DNA from: Verrucomicrobiota bacterium
Lineage (GTDB): Bacteria; Verrucomicrobiota; Verrucomicrobiia; Limisphaerales; JADLHS01
Direction: 5' to 3'
Assembly (NCBI GenBank): GCA_025350905.1
Contig: JANXWY010000353.1
Location: forward strand, 1-32,673
Length of the DNA: 32,673 nucleotides
Shown piece by piece: positions 1-6,980 of this stretch. Under the pieces are notes generated by a model that ran no database searches, was not told the DNA's origin, and saw only the letters and a list, made by a program, of their open reading frames with translations. Positions within the stretch are counted from its first letter, which is position 1. Each line of letters begins with the position of its first letter. Both the position numbers and the translations under genes were made by a program.

Positions 1-50
1 AGCACCAGGAGCAGCAGCGCCACGGGTTGCGTCGCCCAGCCGGTTCTCAC
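1..50 (-). CDS. possible start of an exported or membrane protein, cut by window edge
   Basis: Reading leftward on the minus strand, a GTG at 50-48 opens a frame of 16 codons (VRTGWATQPVALLLLV) that runs off the window. An AAGG lies a few bases upstream and could be a ribosome binding site. The hydrophobic run after a short basic N-terminus resembles the start of a signal peptide. The fragment is too short for a function to be given and may be chance. Confidence 0.2.
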   Translation of the reverse strand, partial: MRTGWATQPVALLLLV

Positions 51-123
51 GCGCCTTGTTATCGTCGGCGGGCAGTTGGTTCTGACCAGAGCGCTTTGTG
101 ATTTCACGGAGTTTCTCAAGGTT

Positions 124-144
124 ACTTGGGAATGTTGCCCAAGT
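124..144 (-). terminator. hairpin after the beta-helix gene remnant
   Basis: ACTTGGG and CCCAAGT form a perfect 7-bp stem around a 7-nt loop. The hairpin begins one base after the TAG that ends the C-terminal remnant on the minus strand. There is no T-run, so factor-independent termination is only a possibility. Confidence 0.3.
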
Positions 145-234
145 CTATGGCGAGCGGAGGTGGTAAAATCGACCGGGATAATTCGTCCACTGCGGATCAC
201 TGAAATAGGACAAGCCGCCGGTGAGGGGGTTAGT
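145..234 (-). pseudogene. C-terminal remnant of a Verrucomicrobia exported protein
   Basis: In the -1 frame relative to the beta-helix gene, the minus strand reads from about codon 234 to a TAG at 147-145. It encodes a tail with the segment YFSDPQWTNYPGRFYHLRSP. This resembles the Asn/Thr-rich C-termini ending in FYRLR that are common in exported Verrucomicrobia proteins. It overlaps the last codons of the upstream frame, so it looks like the true end of the same gene after an internal deletion or frameshift. That relation is inferred from position and style, not from an alignment. Confidence 0.5.
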
Positions 235-730
235 TCAGATCGGCGACCAAACCGTCGCCGTAGCCGCCGGTGTTGCCGCTCACGGCGCAACCGGCCAACG
301 TTTGCGCGCTGGAATTGTAAATGCCGCCGCCGCTCTCACCATCGCTGCCGGCGGTCATGCCGTCGGGTGCGTGGCCATCGCGGATGGTGAGGTTGGAGAT
401 GGTGACGGTGGCGTTCGATCCGATCTCGAAAACGCGGCTGTTGGTGTTGCCACTGATGGCGAGGCCCGCTGCACCCGGGCCGACAATAACCAGATCGGCG
501 GCGACGAGCAGTTCGCCGGTGGTGAGTGTGATGCTGCCCGTGACCGAGAAGTTGATCGTGTCCCCGGCAGCAGCGTCTTGGATGGCCTGGCGCAGCGAGC
601 CACTTCCGCCATCGTTGGTATTGCTGACGGTGATTGTGGCCGCGCTCAGTTGGATCGGCAGTTCACCCACGATAGCGACGAACACGAGGATGTTCAGCGC
701 CAATCTTGAGCAACAAGCGATGTTTTTCAT
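230..730 (-). CDS. truncated exported beta-helix protein
   Basis: The start is taken as the ATG at 730-728 because an upstream TTG at 745 only adds five residues before a normal signal peptide (basic start, hydrophobic core NILVFVAIVGELPIQLSA). The mature part begins with ITVSNTNDGGSGSLRQAIQDA, the entry segment of CSLREA-type/polymorphic outer membrane right-handed beta-helix proteins. It continues with short repeats such as VTISNLTIRDG and GGGIYN. Only about 166 residues remain, whereas such proteins usually have several hundred, and the frame ends just after a GNTGG segment. A likely C-terminal remnant lies in the next frame (145-234), so the gene is probably decayed. A copy of the shared promoter-like motif lies 44 nt upstream. 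Confidence 0.65.
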   Translation of the reverse strand: MKNIACCSRLALNILVFVAIVGELPIQLSAATITVSNTNDGGSGSLRQAIQDAAAGDTINFSVTGSITLTTGELLVAADLVIVGPGAAGLAISGNTNSRVFEIGSNATVTISNLTIRDGHAPDGMTAGSDGESGGGIYNSSAQTLAGCAVSGNTGGYGDGLVADLN

Positions 731-773
731 AAATGGTGTCAGCAATTTTCACTCAGCTTTGGCTGATACCCCT

Positions 774-801
774 TACAACAGGAAAACTGGGAAAACCTTA
801 C
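774..801 (-). promoter_or_regulatory. bipartite promoter-like motif, copy A (beta-helix gene)
   Basis: On the minus strand GTAAGGTTT begins at 801 and TTGTA ends at 774, with TTCC before the second box. The two boxes are 17 bp apart (GTAAGG to TTGTA), exactly as in copies B and C. It lies between the preceding gene's stop (824) and the beta-helix start (730). An ECF sigma promoter is the favoured reading, by inference. Confidence 0.6.
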
Positions 802-823
802 ATGTAAGAGAAGTGAAGCGCCG

Positions 824-1345
824 TCACTTCTTCCCTTTGTCGGTAACTTCCACATGTCCCTTCATTTTCCAGGTTGCCTTGCCTGCAGAGGCGGCAGTGA
901 ACATGGCCGCTCCCCTAATCTCGGCCTCACCGCGCGCGGCCACGTATTGGCCTGAGCCACCTGTGAACGCCACGTGGTATTGGAAGTTGAGGAAACTCGG
1001 ATTGGCTGGATCAGGTGTTGCAGTGCCTTCGACCGCGGCCTTTAGAGTCGTAGCCCCGTCAGCAGTGGTGATGGTGAAGGAACCCTTTAGGATGGGGGGC
1101 TGGCCGGGGCTGGCCGGGAACCGCGCCACGACATCGGCATGAACCGTGCAGTTGCCCAGAAACGAAACTTGGGCGATGCCATCGATAGTGTGCGTGAACA
1201 CGGTCGGATCGGTGGTGGGCATGAAGTCAAAGGTCGTCCCCGCATTGACGCGGATTTCTGCCGCGCTGATGGAGCTGCTCGTGAGGATTAGGGCTGAGCA
1301 GCCGAGCGCGAGGCCGAGATGTTTGAACAGACTGAATCTTATCAT
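824..1345 (-). CDS. small exported protein of unknown function
   Basis: This encodes 173 residues with a clear signal peptide (LGLALGCSALILTSSSISAA) and a predicted mature protein starting near AEIRVNAG. The ATG at 1345 was chosen over a GTG at 1423 because it places the signal peptide at the N-terminus and has AAAGGG as a ribosome binding site about 8 nt upstream. The mature part is rich in beta-strand-like stretches. It contains GGSGQYVAARGEAEIRGAA, reminiscent of the GGTGRFAGATG turn in small secreted beta-barrel (allene-oxide-cyclase-like) proteins, but the match is weak and I do not assign a family. It lies between the kinase and the beta-helix gene on the same strand, and has its own copy of the promoter-like motif 83 nt upstream, so it may be co-regulated with the kinase. 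Confidence 0.75.
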   Translation of the reverse strand: MIRFSLFKHLGLALGCSALILTSSSISAAEIRVNAGTTFDFMPTTDPTVFTHTIDGIAQVSFLGNCTVHADVVARFPASPGQPPILKGSFTITTADGATTLKAAVEGTATPDPANPSFLNFQYHVAFTGGSGQYVAARGEAEIRGAAMFTAASAGKATWKMKGHVEVTDKGKK

Positions 1346-1427
1346 ATTGTTTTCCCTTTCATGTTTCGGAGGACAGGCTTCCGAAGTGGTTGTTTGTATT
1401 GGCCACTCTGTCTTGGCCGTCACTCTC

Positions 1428-1455
1428 TACAACCGGAAAAACTGGGAAACCTTAC
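1428..1455 (-). promoter_or_regulatory. bipartite promoter-like motif, copy B (small exported protein)
   Basis: GTAAGGTTT begins at 1455 and TTGTA ends at 1428 on the minus strand, with TTCC in the same relative place as in copies A and C. It is nearest in sequence to copy A, including the spacer, and lies between the kinase stop (1501) and the 1345 start. Confidence 0.6.
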
Positions 1456-1500
1456 AGGCGAAGAAAAGCGATGCGTCACGGGCGATCGCTTATCCTCTTT

Positions 1501-4500
1501 TCAAGGCAGTCGGCTGTGGCCGTCCGGACTAGCGGCTGTGTCAGTCTCCACGAAGCTGGGCGCGGTCCAAAGCCGCATCGTCTGGTCAACACAGATTGTC
1601 GCGAAAGTTTTGTCATCTGGTGAAAAAGCGAGGCCACAAACGATGGTGTCGTGAGCTTTGAGCGTCATGATTTCGCGACATGTGGCAACATTCCAAAATT
1701 TGACCGCTCCATCGTGACTGCCAACGGCGAGCGTTTTGCCATCGTGTGAGAAAGCTAAGCACCAGACCGAACCTGCTTCACCGTGCAGTTGCCGCACGTT
1801 TCCGGTTGCTACGTCCCACAGCCGAATCACGGTGTCTCTGCCACCTGTGGCCAGCCACCTACCATCAGGGGAGAAAGCCAGACTTAGGTAATCTTGTTTC
1901 GGAACTGGAAATAACCGCCACGTTGACCAGTCACCTGCGTCCCACAGCCGTATGTCGCCCCGGGCGGAGCTTGTCGTAAAAAGCTTTCCGTCCGGCGAAA
2001 ACATATAATTCTGGATGTTATCACGGGGCGCGGCAGCTACCCCGATCTTCGTTACTTCGATCCACTCGTCCGTGCGCCAGAGCGTAATGGAGTTCGACTG
2101 ATTGCGAACAGCCAGCAAACGGCCATCTGGCGACCAGCAAGGTTGTTCATTGAGTTTGAGCTTAATTCGCGCGGGGATCGTGCGAACAAGCTTAGGTTCA
2201 GTCCCTACCATACTCCAAATTTCACCGCTTGCTTCACGCACGCACGCAAGCAACTTGGAGTCTGGAGAAAACGCGGAGCCGGACGCTGGAATAGTTGCGA
2301 CTTTGGCTTGCGTCGCGGCGGTCCACAACGTGACTTCATCAGCAGCGTTTCGAATCAACCATCGACCATCCGGTGAAAAAGCGACCGAAGCGTAGACCCC
2401 GCGGTGGCGGTCGAACACGACGGACTTACCTCGCCGTGGCACTGGCCACACCTTGGCGGTGCCATCGAGGCTGCCGGTGGCCATTTGTTGGCCATCTCGA
2501 GAGAAACTTACGCTGAAGACGCGTCCGGAATGACCTTTCAACGTTGTAACTTCCCGCGCTTCTTCCACGTCCCAAAGCTTTGCCGTATGATCAAGACTTC
2601 CAGATGCCAGGCGCTTTCCATCGGGAGCAAAAGCAACAGAGAACACCGGGCCGGCATGTTCGCCGAGCACTGTGGTCATTTGGCCTTTGGCCTGGTTCCA
2701 AAGACGGACGGTGCCATCTTTTCCGCCGCTCGCGATCAGCTTTCCATCCGGTGAGAACGCAACGGAAATGACCAAGCCGTGATGACTGCCCATTGATCTT
2801 ATGACTTGGCGAGAGTGAATGTCCCACAAAAGGATCGTGCCGTCACCCATTGGCGAGGCGAGGGTGGAACCGTCCGGGGAGAAGGCCACGTATCCGACGG
2901 AAGACCGATGGCCCACCAGTTGGGCACGTTGCTTCATGGAGGCAACGTCCCAAATGAAAATTTCGCCAGGATCATTCGTCGCATAAGCCCAGCCAGCGAC
3001 CGAAGCAAGTGACTGGCCGTCCGGGCTGAAGGCGACGCTCGGCACACCTTTCGAATGTCCGCGCAGCAGCCCCTTGACTTGATGGGTTTGGACATTCCAT
3101 ACGTGAATGGGAGTCATTCCGTCGTTGCTCGGCGTCACGAGGGTTTGCCCGTCGGGAGAAAAGGCAAGAGAGTACACAATGCCGCTACCGCAAGTGAGGC
3201 TTGCCACTTCCTGTCGTGTTTGCAAATCCCAGAGCAGCACTTTCCCGTCTTCGCCTCCGGCCGCGAACATACGACCATCCGGGGAAATGGCACTTCCCCA
3301 GATCTCGAGCGACTTGCTCTGTAGCGTGAACAACTCCTGGGAGCGCGTGATTCCGTGCAAGTAACGCCACTCGAAGCTCCGAAGATCCGTTTGGCCACTC
3401 ATCGGCCTCTGTTGCTCGAGCAGCACGCGAGCGCGACTCGCGTTGCCTGATTCCCACGCCTGGAAAGAAAGGCCCACGTCCGCGACATAAAGGTTTTGCC
3501 GCAATGTTTCTGCCGCAATCCTGGCCCGTTCTCCCTCGCTTTTGGCCAAGCGTCCTTCCCTTTCAGCTCGAACCGCTTGCCATATACTAACCACCATCCC
3601 GAGCACAAGCACCGCCACGACCGCCGTGCCAGCCGATACCAAGCCCTTGTTGCGACGAACCAGTTTTTGGAATCGATAGACATTGCTCGGCGGACTGGCG
3701 ATCACCGGTTCGTTATGTAAGTGCCGCTCAACATCACTCGCCAATCCATTCGCCGTTTCATAGCGGCGGGCCCGCTCTTTCTCCAGGCATTTCATCACGA
3801 TCCAATCCAAGTCGCCACGCACCAGGTGGATGAGTTCCTTGAGCCGATGAGGGTTGAGAGTCGAGGGTGTTGTGGTAGGGCGCGTCACTCCGAGGTCTTG
3901 GGTGAGGCGCGTGCTGGGTTTCGGCGGCTCTTTCTCCAGAATTGTGCGCCGCATCGTATCAATCCCCGCTCCCAGCAACTCTTTTGCGTCGAAAGGAGTC
4001 TTGCTGGTCAGCAACTCGTAGAGCAGTACGCCGAGGCTGTAGATGTCGCTGCGGGTGTCCACATCCAGTCCGCCCAACTGCGCTTGCTCCGGGCTCATGT
4101 AAGCCGGCGTACCGATGAATTGTTCGAAGGCCGTGAAGAGCGTTTGGTCCGTCAAACGTCCTTGTGTGGCTTTGGCGATGCCGAAGTCAATCACCTTCGG
4201 CACCGGCACGCCGTCGTGCGTCGCCACGAGGACGTTCGAGGGTTTTATGTCGCGGTGGATGATGCCCTTCTGGTGCGCGTGCTGGATCGCGCGGCAGACT
4301 TGGACAAAGAGGTCTAGCCTTTGGCGCGTCGTGAGATTATTCTGCTCGCAGTAGTCGGTGATTTTGACTCCACCCACAAGTTCCATCACGAAATACGGCC
4401 GGCCAGCCGATACCGTAGCGGCAGGCATCTTGCCTGCCGTAGAGGGCGGCATCCTGCCGCCCGGACTGGCTGCCGAGTCAGCAATGGCCTCCGATTTTTC

Positions 4501-4986
4501 CAAGCGACCCGAGTTTCGAACGCTTCTTCCGCCGGGCTGGAAGCCCGGCTCTACGGCTGGCAGGATGCCCGCCGCTACGGGAGCTTCCGTCATCCCCGCG
4601 TCGTAAATCTTCGCAATGTTGGGATGGTCCATCAGGGCCAGTGCCTGGCGTTCGGCTTCGAAGCGGGCGACCACTTGTTTCGTGTCCATGCCCAGCTTGA
4701 TGACCTTGAGCGCGACTTTGCGGCGGACCGGCTCTTCCTGTTCCGCCATGTAAACCACTCCGCAACCGCCGTGGCCGATCTCCTGGAGCAGACGATAGCG
4801 GCCAATCCAGTCGCCGGGTTTCTCGGTCACCAGTCCTGACTCTTCCTGCGCCTGACTTTGGACTTTAGACTTTAGACTTTGGCCTTCACGGAGACCCAAG
4901 CCCAGCAAACATTGGGCGCAGAATCCCCCCGGGCTATCAGCTGAAATGGCCGTGCCGCATTCTCTGCACTTGTCGCCAGCATTCAT
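1501..4986 (-). CDS. membrane Ser/Thr protein kinase with zinc ribbon and 14 WD40 repeats
   Basis: The 1161-residue product starts at the ATG at 4986 (MNAGDKCRECG); a TTG 13 codons earlier lies in repeat-like DNA. Residues 7-26 form a CxxC...CxxC zinc ribbon. The kinase domain spans about 64-425, with glycine loop GHGGCGVVY (71-79), Lys94, catalytic HRDIKPSN (Asp246), DFG (Asp267) and the GTPAYMSPEQ activation segment, so it should be active. One membrane helix lies at about 449-471, after which about 14 WD40 repeats (…FSPDG…LWD…) fill the C-terminal half, enough for two seven-bladed propellers. The topology suggests a cytoplasmic kinase and an exported propeller that senses or binds a partner. 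Residues 135-194 are an unusual insert between the N-lobe and the hinge, encoded by tandem palindromes. It follows an ECF sigma gene, as is common in Planctomycetes and Verrucomicrobia, where such kinases may control the sigma factor; that link is inferred here. Confidence 0.92.
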   Translation of the reverse strand: MNAGDKCRECGTAISADSPGGFCAQCLLGLGLREGQSLKSKVQSQAQEESGLVTEKPGDWIGRYRLLQEIGHGGCGVVYMAEQEEPVRRKVALKVIKLGMDTKQVVARFEAERQALALMDHPNIAKIYDAGMTEAPVAAGILPAVEPGFQPGGRSVRNSGRLEKSEAIADSAASPGGRMPPSTAGKMPAATVSAGRPYFVMELVGGVKITDYCEQNNLTTRQRLDLFVQVCRAIQHAHQKGIIHRDIKPSNVLVATHDGVPVPKVIDFGIAKATQGRLTDQTLFTAFEQFIGTPAYMSPEQAQLGGLDVDTRSDIYSLGVLLYELLTSKTPFDAKELLGAGIDTMRRTILEKEPPKPSTRLTQDLGVTRPTTTPSTLNPHRLKELIHLVRGDLDWIVMKCLEKERARRYETANGLASDVERHLHNEPVIASPPSNVYRFQKLVRRNKGLVSAGTAVVAVLVLGMVVSIWQAVRAEREGRLAKSEGERARIAAETLRQNLYVADVGLSFQAWESGNASRARVLLEQQRPMSGQTDLRSFEWRYLHGITRSQELFTLQSKSLEIWGSAISPDGRMFAAGGEDGKVLLWDLQTRQEVASLTCGSGIVYSLAFSPDGQTLVTPSNDGMTPIHVWNVQTHQVKGLLRGHSKGVPSVAFSPDGQSLASVAGWAYATNDPGEIFIWDVASMKQRAQLVGHRSSVGYVAFSPDGSTLASPMGDGTILLWDIHSRQVIRSMGSHHGLVISVAFSPDGKLIASGGKDGTVRLWNQAKGQMTTVLGEHAGPVFSVAFAPDGKRLASGSLDHTAKLWDVEEAREVTTLKGHSGRVFSVSFSRDGQQMATGSLDGTAKVWPVPRRGKSVVFDRHRGVYASVAFSPDGRWLIRNAADEVTLWTAATQAKVATIPASGSAFSPDSKLLACVREASGEIWSMVGTEPKLVRTIPARIKLKLNEQPCWSPDGRLLAVRNQSNSITLWRTDEWIEVTKIGVAAAPRDNIQNYMFSPDGKLFTTSSARGDIRLWDAGDWSTWRLFPVPKQDYLSLAFSPDGRWLATGGRDTVIRLWDVATGNVRQLHGEAGSVWCLAFSHDGKTLAVGSHDGAVKFWNVATCREIMTLKAHDTIVCGLAFSPDDKTFATICVDQTMRLWTAPSFVETDTAASPDGHSRLP
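4405..4584. repeat. array of short GC-rich palindromes inserted in frame in the kinase gene
   Basis: Three perfect hairpins with 8- or 9-bp stems and 3-nt loops lie at 4419-4439 (GGCAGGCA/TGCCTGCC), 4444-4462 (GGGCGGCA/TGCCGCCC) and 4531-4549 (GCCGGGCT/AGCCCGGC). A fourth, imperfect one lies at about 4560-4574. The block encodes about 60 residues of low-complexity peptide (AAGILPAVEPG, GGRMPPSTAGKMPAAT) between kinase strands that normally adjoin. It looks like a dispersed palindromic element that entered the gene without breaking the frame. Confidence 0.7.
4854..4881. repeat. 7-bp tandem repeat, four units, in the kinase coding region
   Basis: On the plus strand GACTTTG, GACTTTA, GACTTTA and GACTTTG follow each other without gaps. 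The repeat encodes residues 36-44 of the kinase, in the linker between the zinc ribbon and the catalytic domain. Because the unit is not a multiple of three, loss or gain of one copy would shift the frame upstream of the kinase domain. Confidence 0.8.
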
Positions 4987-5010
4987 CCAAAAATCGGCAG
5001 TTAACGCAAA

Positions 5011-5139
5011 GGCGCCAAGGGGCAATGGCGCAAGGGAAACGGAGGGTGAAGTAAAGCCGGGTTTAGTTGACTCATCCGGTGGCTGACGGCCCGAGCCAAC
5101 TCATCTCGTTGCGTCTTTGCGCCTTTGCACCTTGGCGTT
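5011..5139. repeat. imperfect inverted repeat in the kinase leader
   Basis: The 25-nt arms at 5011-5035 and 5115-5139 are complementary at about 20 of 25 positions and carry CGCCAAGG and GGCGCAA segments. The 79-nt region between them shows no gene. The pair lies between the promoter-like motif at 5176-5203 and the kinase ATG, so it would be in the mRNA leader. Arms built from CGCAAAGGCGC words resemble dispersed intergenic repeats. Confidence 0.5.
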
Positions 5140-5175
5140 GCTTCGGCTGCGTTGTCAAAGTTCATAGCCATTTGT

Positions 5176-5203
5176 TACAAACGGAATCGCGCGAAAACCT
5201 TAC
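5176..5203 (-). promoter_or_regulatory. bipartite promoter-like motif, copy C (kinase gene)
   Basis: GTAAGGTTT begins at 5203 and TTGTA ends at 5176 on the minus strand, with the TTCC element conserved. The spacer is otherwise different from copies A and B (GCGCGA instead of CCAGTT), so the boxes are conserved and not simply part of a recent duplication. It begins 12 bp after the sigma gene's stop and gives a leader of about 180 nt before the kinase ATG. Confidence 0.6.
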
Positions 5204-5215
5204 TAGAAACTTTAG

Positions 5216-5998
5216 TCACCCGCTGAGCACCGAGATGAGGTAACGGATCTCTTCCTCCACCTCAGCCTCGGATGAAACCGTCTGGGCGACTTGCTCCCGC
5301 AGTAGTGCGCCGAAGCGCAAACGCAAACGGTGAATCGCCACATCAATGGCGCCCATAGTGACGCCGCGTTTAGCTGCCAGTTCCACTCGGGAAACACTGC
5401 CTTGGCCGCAGGGAAGAAAGCCTTGTAGCGCCTCGAAGAGGTCACTCTTTCCACCCCCGGCATATTCGTGCCGCAACTCGGTGATGGTTCGCTCGATCAC
5501 GGCGAAGGCCCAGCGCCGTTCAAATACCGCTTCGGGTGTGCGGTTGTCGGCGGGTTCCAGCGAGAAGCGTGTCTCGGCATCACGGCTGTCCAGGGAAATG
5601 AGCGGTTGGCCACCGCCCCGGCGTCGAGCGTTGGCCCGTTCGCGTTCGTTGGCCAGAAAGTTCTTCAAGCAGATCAGAAGGAACGAACGGAACTTGCCGG
5701 CCGATGGCCGCACGTTAACGAGCGGATTCTTTTCCAGGAAATGACAGAAGAAGCCCTGCGTGAGGTCTTCGGCCTCATGAGGGCTTGAGCCTTGGCGCCG
5801 GATGAAAGCGTAGAGCGGAAACCAGTAAGTCGTGCACAATCTGCCAAGCGCCTCGTGGGCAGTCGCGCCGTTTTTTTCCCGCGCCGCCAGCACGACCGTC
5901 CAGTGGGTGGTATGAAATCCCATTCCCGCTGTGGGCAGGTCCGAACTCGTTGAGGCAACCCCGGACATCAGCGAAAGATTAATGCGATGGATTACCAT
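5216..5998 (-). CDS. ECF-type RNA polymerase sigma factor
   Basis: The product is 260 residues if the ATG at 5998 is used; ATGs at 5968 and 5923 are alternatives, and none has a strong ribosome binding site. The TTHWTVVLAA start and the sigma region 2 segment (WFPLYAFIRRQG, AEDLTQGFFCHFLEK, GKFRSFLLICLKNFLANERE) match the large PVC-specific ECF group that sits beside Ser/Thr kinases. Region 4 is at about 170-240, with a helix-turn-helix around VSRVELAAKRGVTMGAIDVA and IHRLRLRFGALLREQV. No anti-sigma factor gene is adjacent; the WD40 kinase just downstream is the likely partner. The promoter-like motif repeated in front of the next three genes is a candidate target, although the sigma gene itself lacks it. 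Confidence 0.9.
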   Translation of the reverse strand: MVIHRINLSLMSGVASTSSDLPTAGMGFHTTHWTVVLAAREKNGATAHEALGRLCTTYWFPLYAFIRRQGSSPHEAEDLTQGFFCHFLEKNPLVNVRPSAGKFRSFLLICLKNFLANERERANARRRGGGQPLISLDSRDAETRFSLEPADNRTPEAVFERRWAFAVIERTITELRHEYAGGGKSDLFEALQGFLPCGQGSVSRVELAAKRGVTMGAIDVAIHRLRLRFGALLREQVAQTVSSEAEVEEEIRYLISVLSG

Positions 5999-6419
5999 TT
6001 ATCAAGCGCTAGCAGTCCATCAATCCTGGCGCAAAAGCATTATGACACACCGCTCGCGGAGCGCCGGCCTCCGACCCGGCTGGGTTGAGGGTCACCCGGA
6101 AACGCGCCGAAGCGGCGTTCCGTGCTCCGCCAGCAAACGATAGGTGGGCGCATTGTCACGCCGGGCCCTGGTTGCCCCGCGTTCAGGTAGCGTTTGGGTT
6201 GAGTGCTTCCGGCATCGTTCCGGGGTTGCTCATTTCTCGGCGAAGCGGCGTCGCGACGTAAACGTGAGTGTTACCCGGCAGAGCGAGCAGTAAGACTTGT
6301 GTTCCCCATTTCGGACGCGCTAAAGTTCTCGAAAATATTTCCCGGCTTAATATTGTCTTAATTGTCCGGGACGTAAGCTTCACCTTGGAAAACAGAAAAC
6401 CAGAACAGAACATATAAAA
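5999..6419. other. intergenic region with GC-rich inverted repeats
   Basis: No convincing gene is seen in 421 bp between the divergent sigma and cytochrome genes. GCGGAGC at 6056-6062 and GCTCCGC at 6124-6130 are inverted around GC-rich sequence that resembles a dispersed intergenic repeat. Nearer the cytochrome gene, TCCCGG (6340-6345) and CCGGGA (6366-6371) flank an AT-rich stretch that may hold its promoter, but no clear -35/-10 pair stands out. Confidence 0.4.
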
Positions 6420-6980
6420 ATGAAAATTATCAATCCATCGGCAGCCATACTTTGCGGGCTGGCAATTGGCGCGGGTTCGCTGAGCGCCGGCGACAAATGG
6501 GACATCAAAAAAGTTGACGTCAGCAAACTGCCACCCGCAGCTGACAAAAAAGCGATCACGTATGCCAAGGACATCCGACCGCTGTTCGAAGCCTCCTGCA
6601 TTCGTTGCCATGGCAATGAAAAAGCGAAAGGGGATTTGCGACTCGATAGTCTGGAGGCGGTACTCAAAGGTGGTGAAGACGGCAAGGTGGTCGTTGCTGG
6701 TGACAGCAAGCAAAGCCTGCTGGTCGCCGCTGCCGCCCAGATTGACAACGAAATTGCCATGCCGCCCAAACGCGGTCCCGGTGGACCGGGCGGTCCGGGC
6801 AACCGACCTGGTGGACCTGGGGGGCCCGGTGGCGGCAATCCGCCTCCGGCTGGGCCAGGCGGGCCGGGCGGCCCCGGGGGACCGGGAGGTCCTCGCGGTC
6901 CGGGCGGACCTCCGCCAAAGCCCTTGACCGCCGAGCAAGTGGGATTGGTTCGCGCTTGGATCGATCAAGGAGCAAAGTAG
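6420..6980 (+). CDS. planctomycete-type cytochrome c (PSCyt1) protein with collagen-like insert
   Basis: The 186-residue product has a signal peptide (to about SLSAG, residue 24) and a c-type haem motif CIRCH at residues 60-64 within YAKDIRPLFEASC, the usual start of the PSCyt1 domain. The domain ends with AMPPK and then LTAEQVGLVRAWIDQGA, which in most homologues are nearly adjacent. Here they are split by about 48 residues (119-166) of Gly-Pro repeats of the GPGGPGG type. It lacks the DUF1549/DUF1553 modules with which this domain is often fused, so it is a small stand-alone exported haem protein, probably periplasmic. Upstream of the ATG there is only A-rich sequence without a Shine-Dalgarno site. 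Confidence 0.85.
   Translation: MKIINPSAAILCGLAIGAGSLSAGDKWDIKKVDVSKLPPAADKKAITYAKDIRPLFEASCIRCHGNEKAKGDLRLDSLEAVLKGGEDGKVVVAGDSKQSLLVAAAAQIDNEIAMPPKRGPGGPGGPGNRPGGPGGPGGGNPPPAGPGGPGGPGGPGGPRGPGGPPPKPLTAEQVGLVRAWIDQGAK

Noticed and set aside
4405-4584. CRISPR-like array in the repeats of the kinase gene
   Set aside because: The units are small palindromes of different sequence without constant direct repeats and spacers, and they are translated within the kinase.
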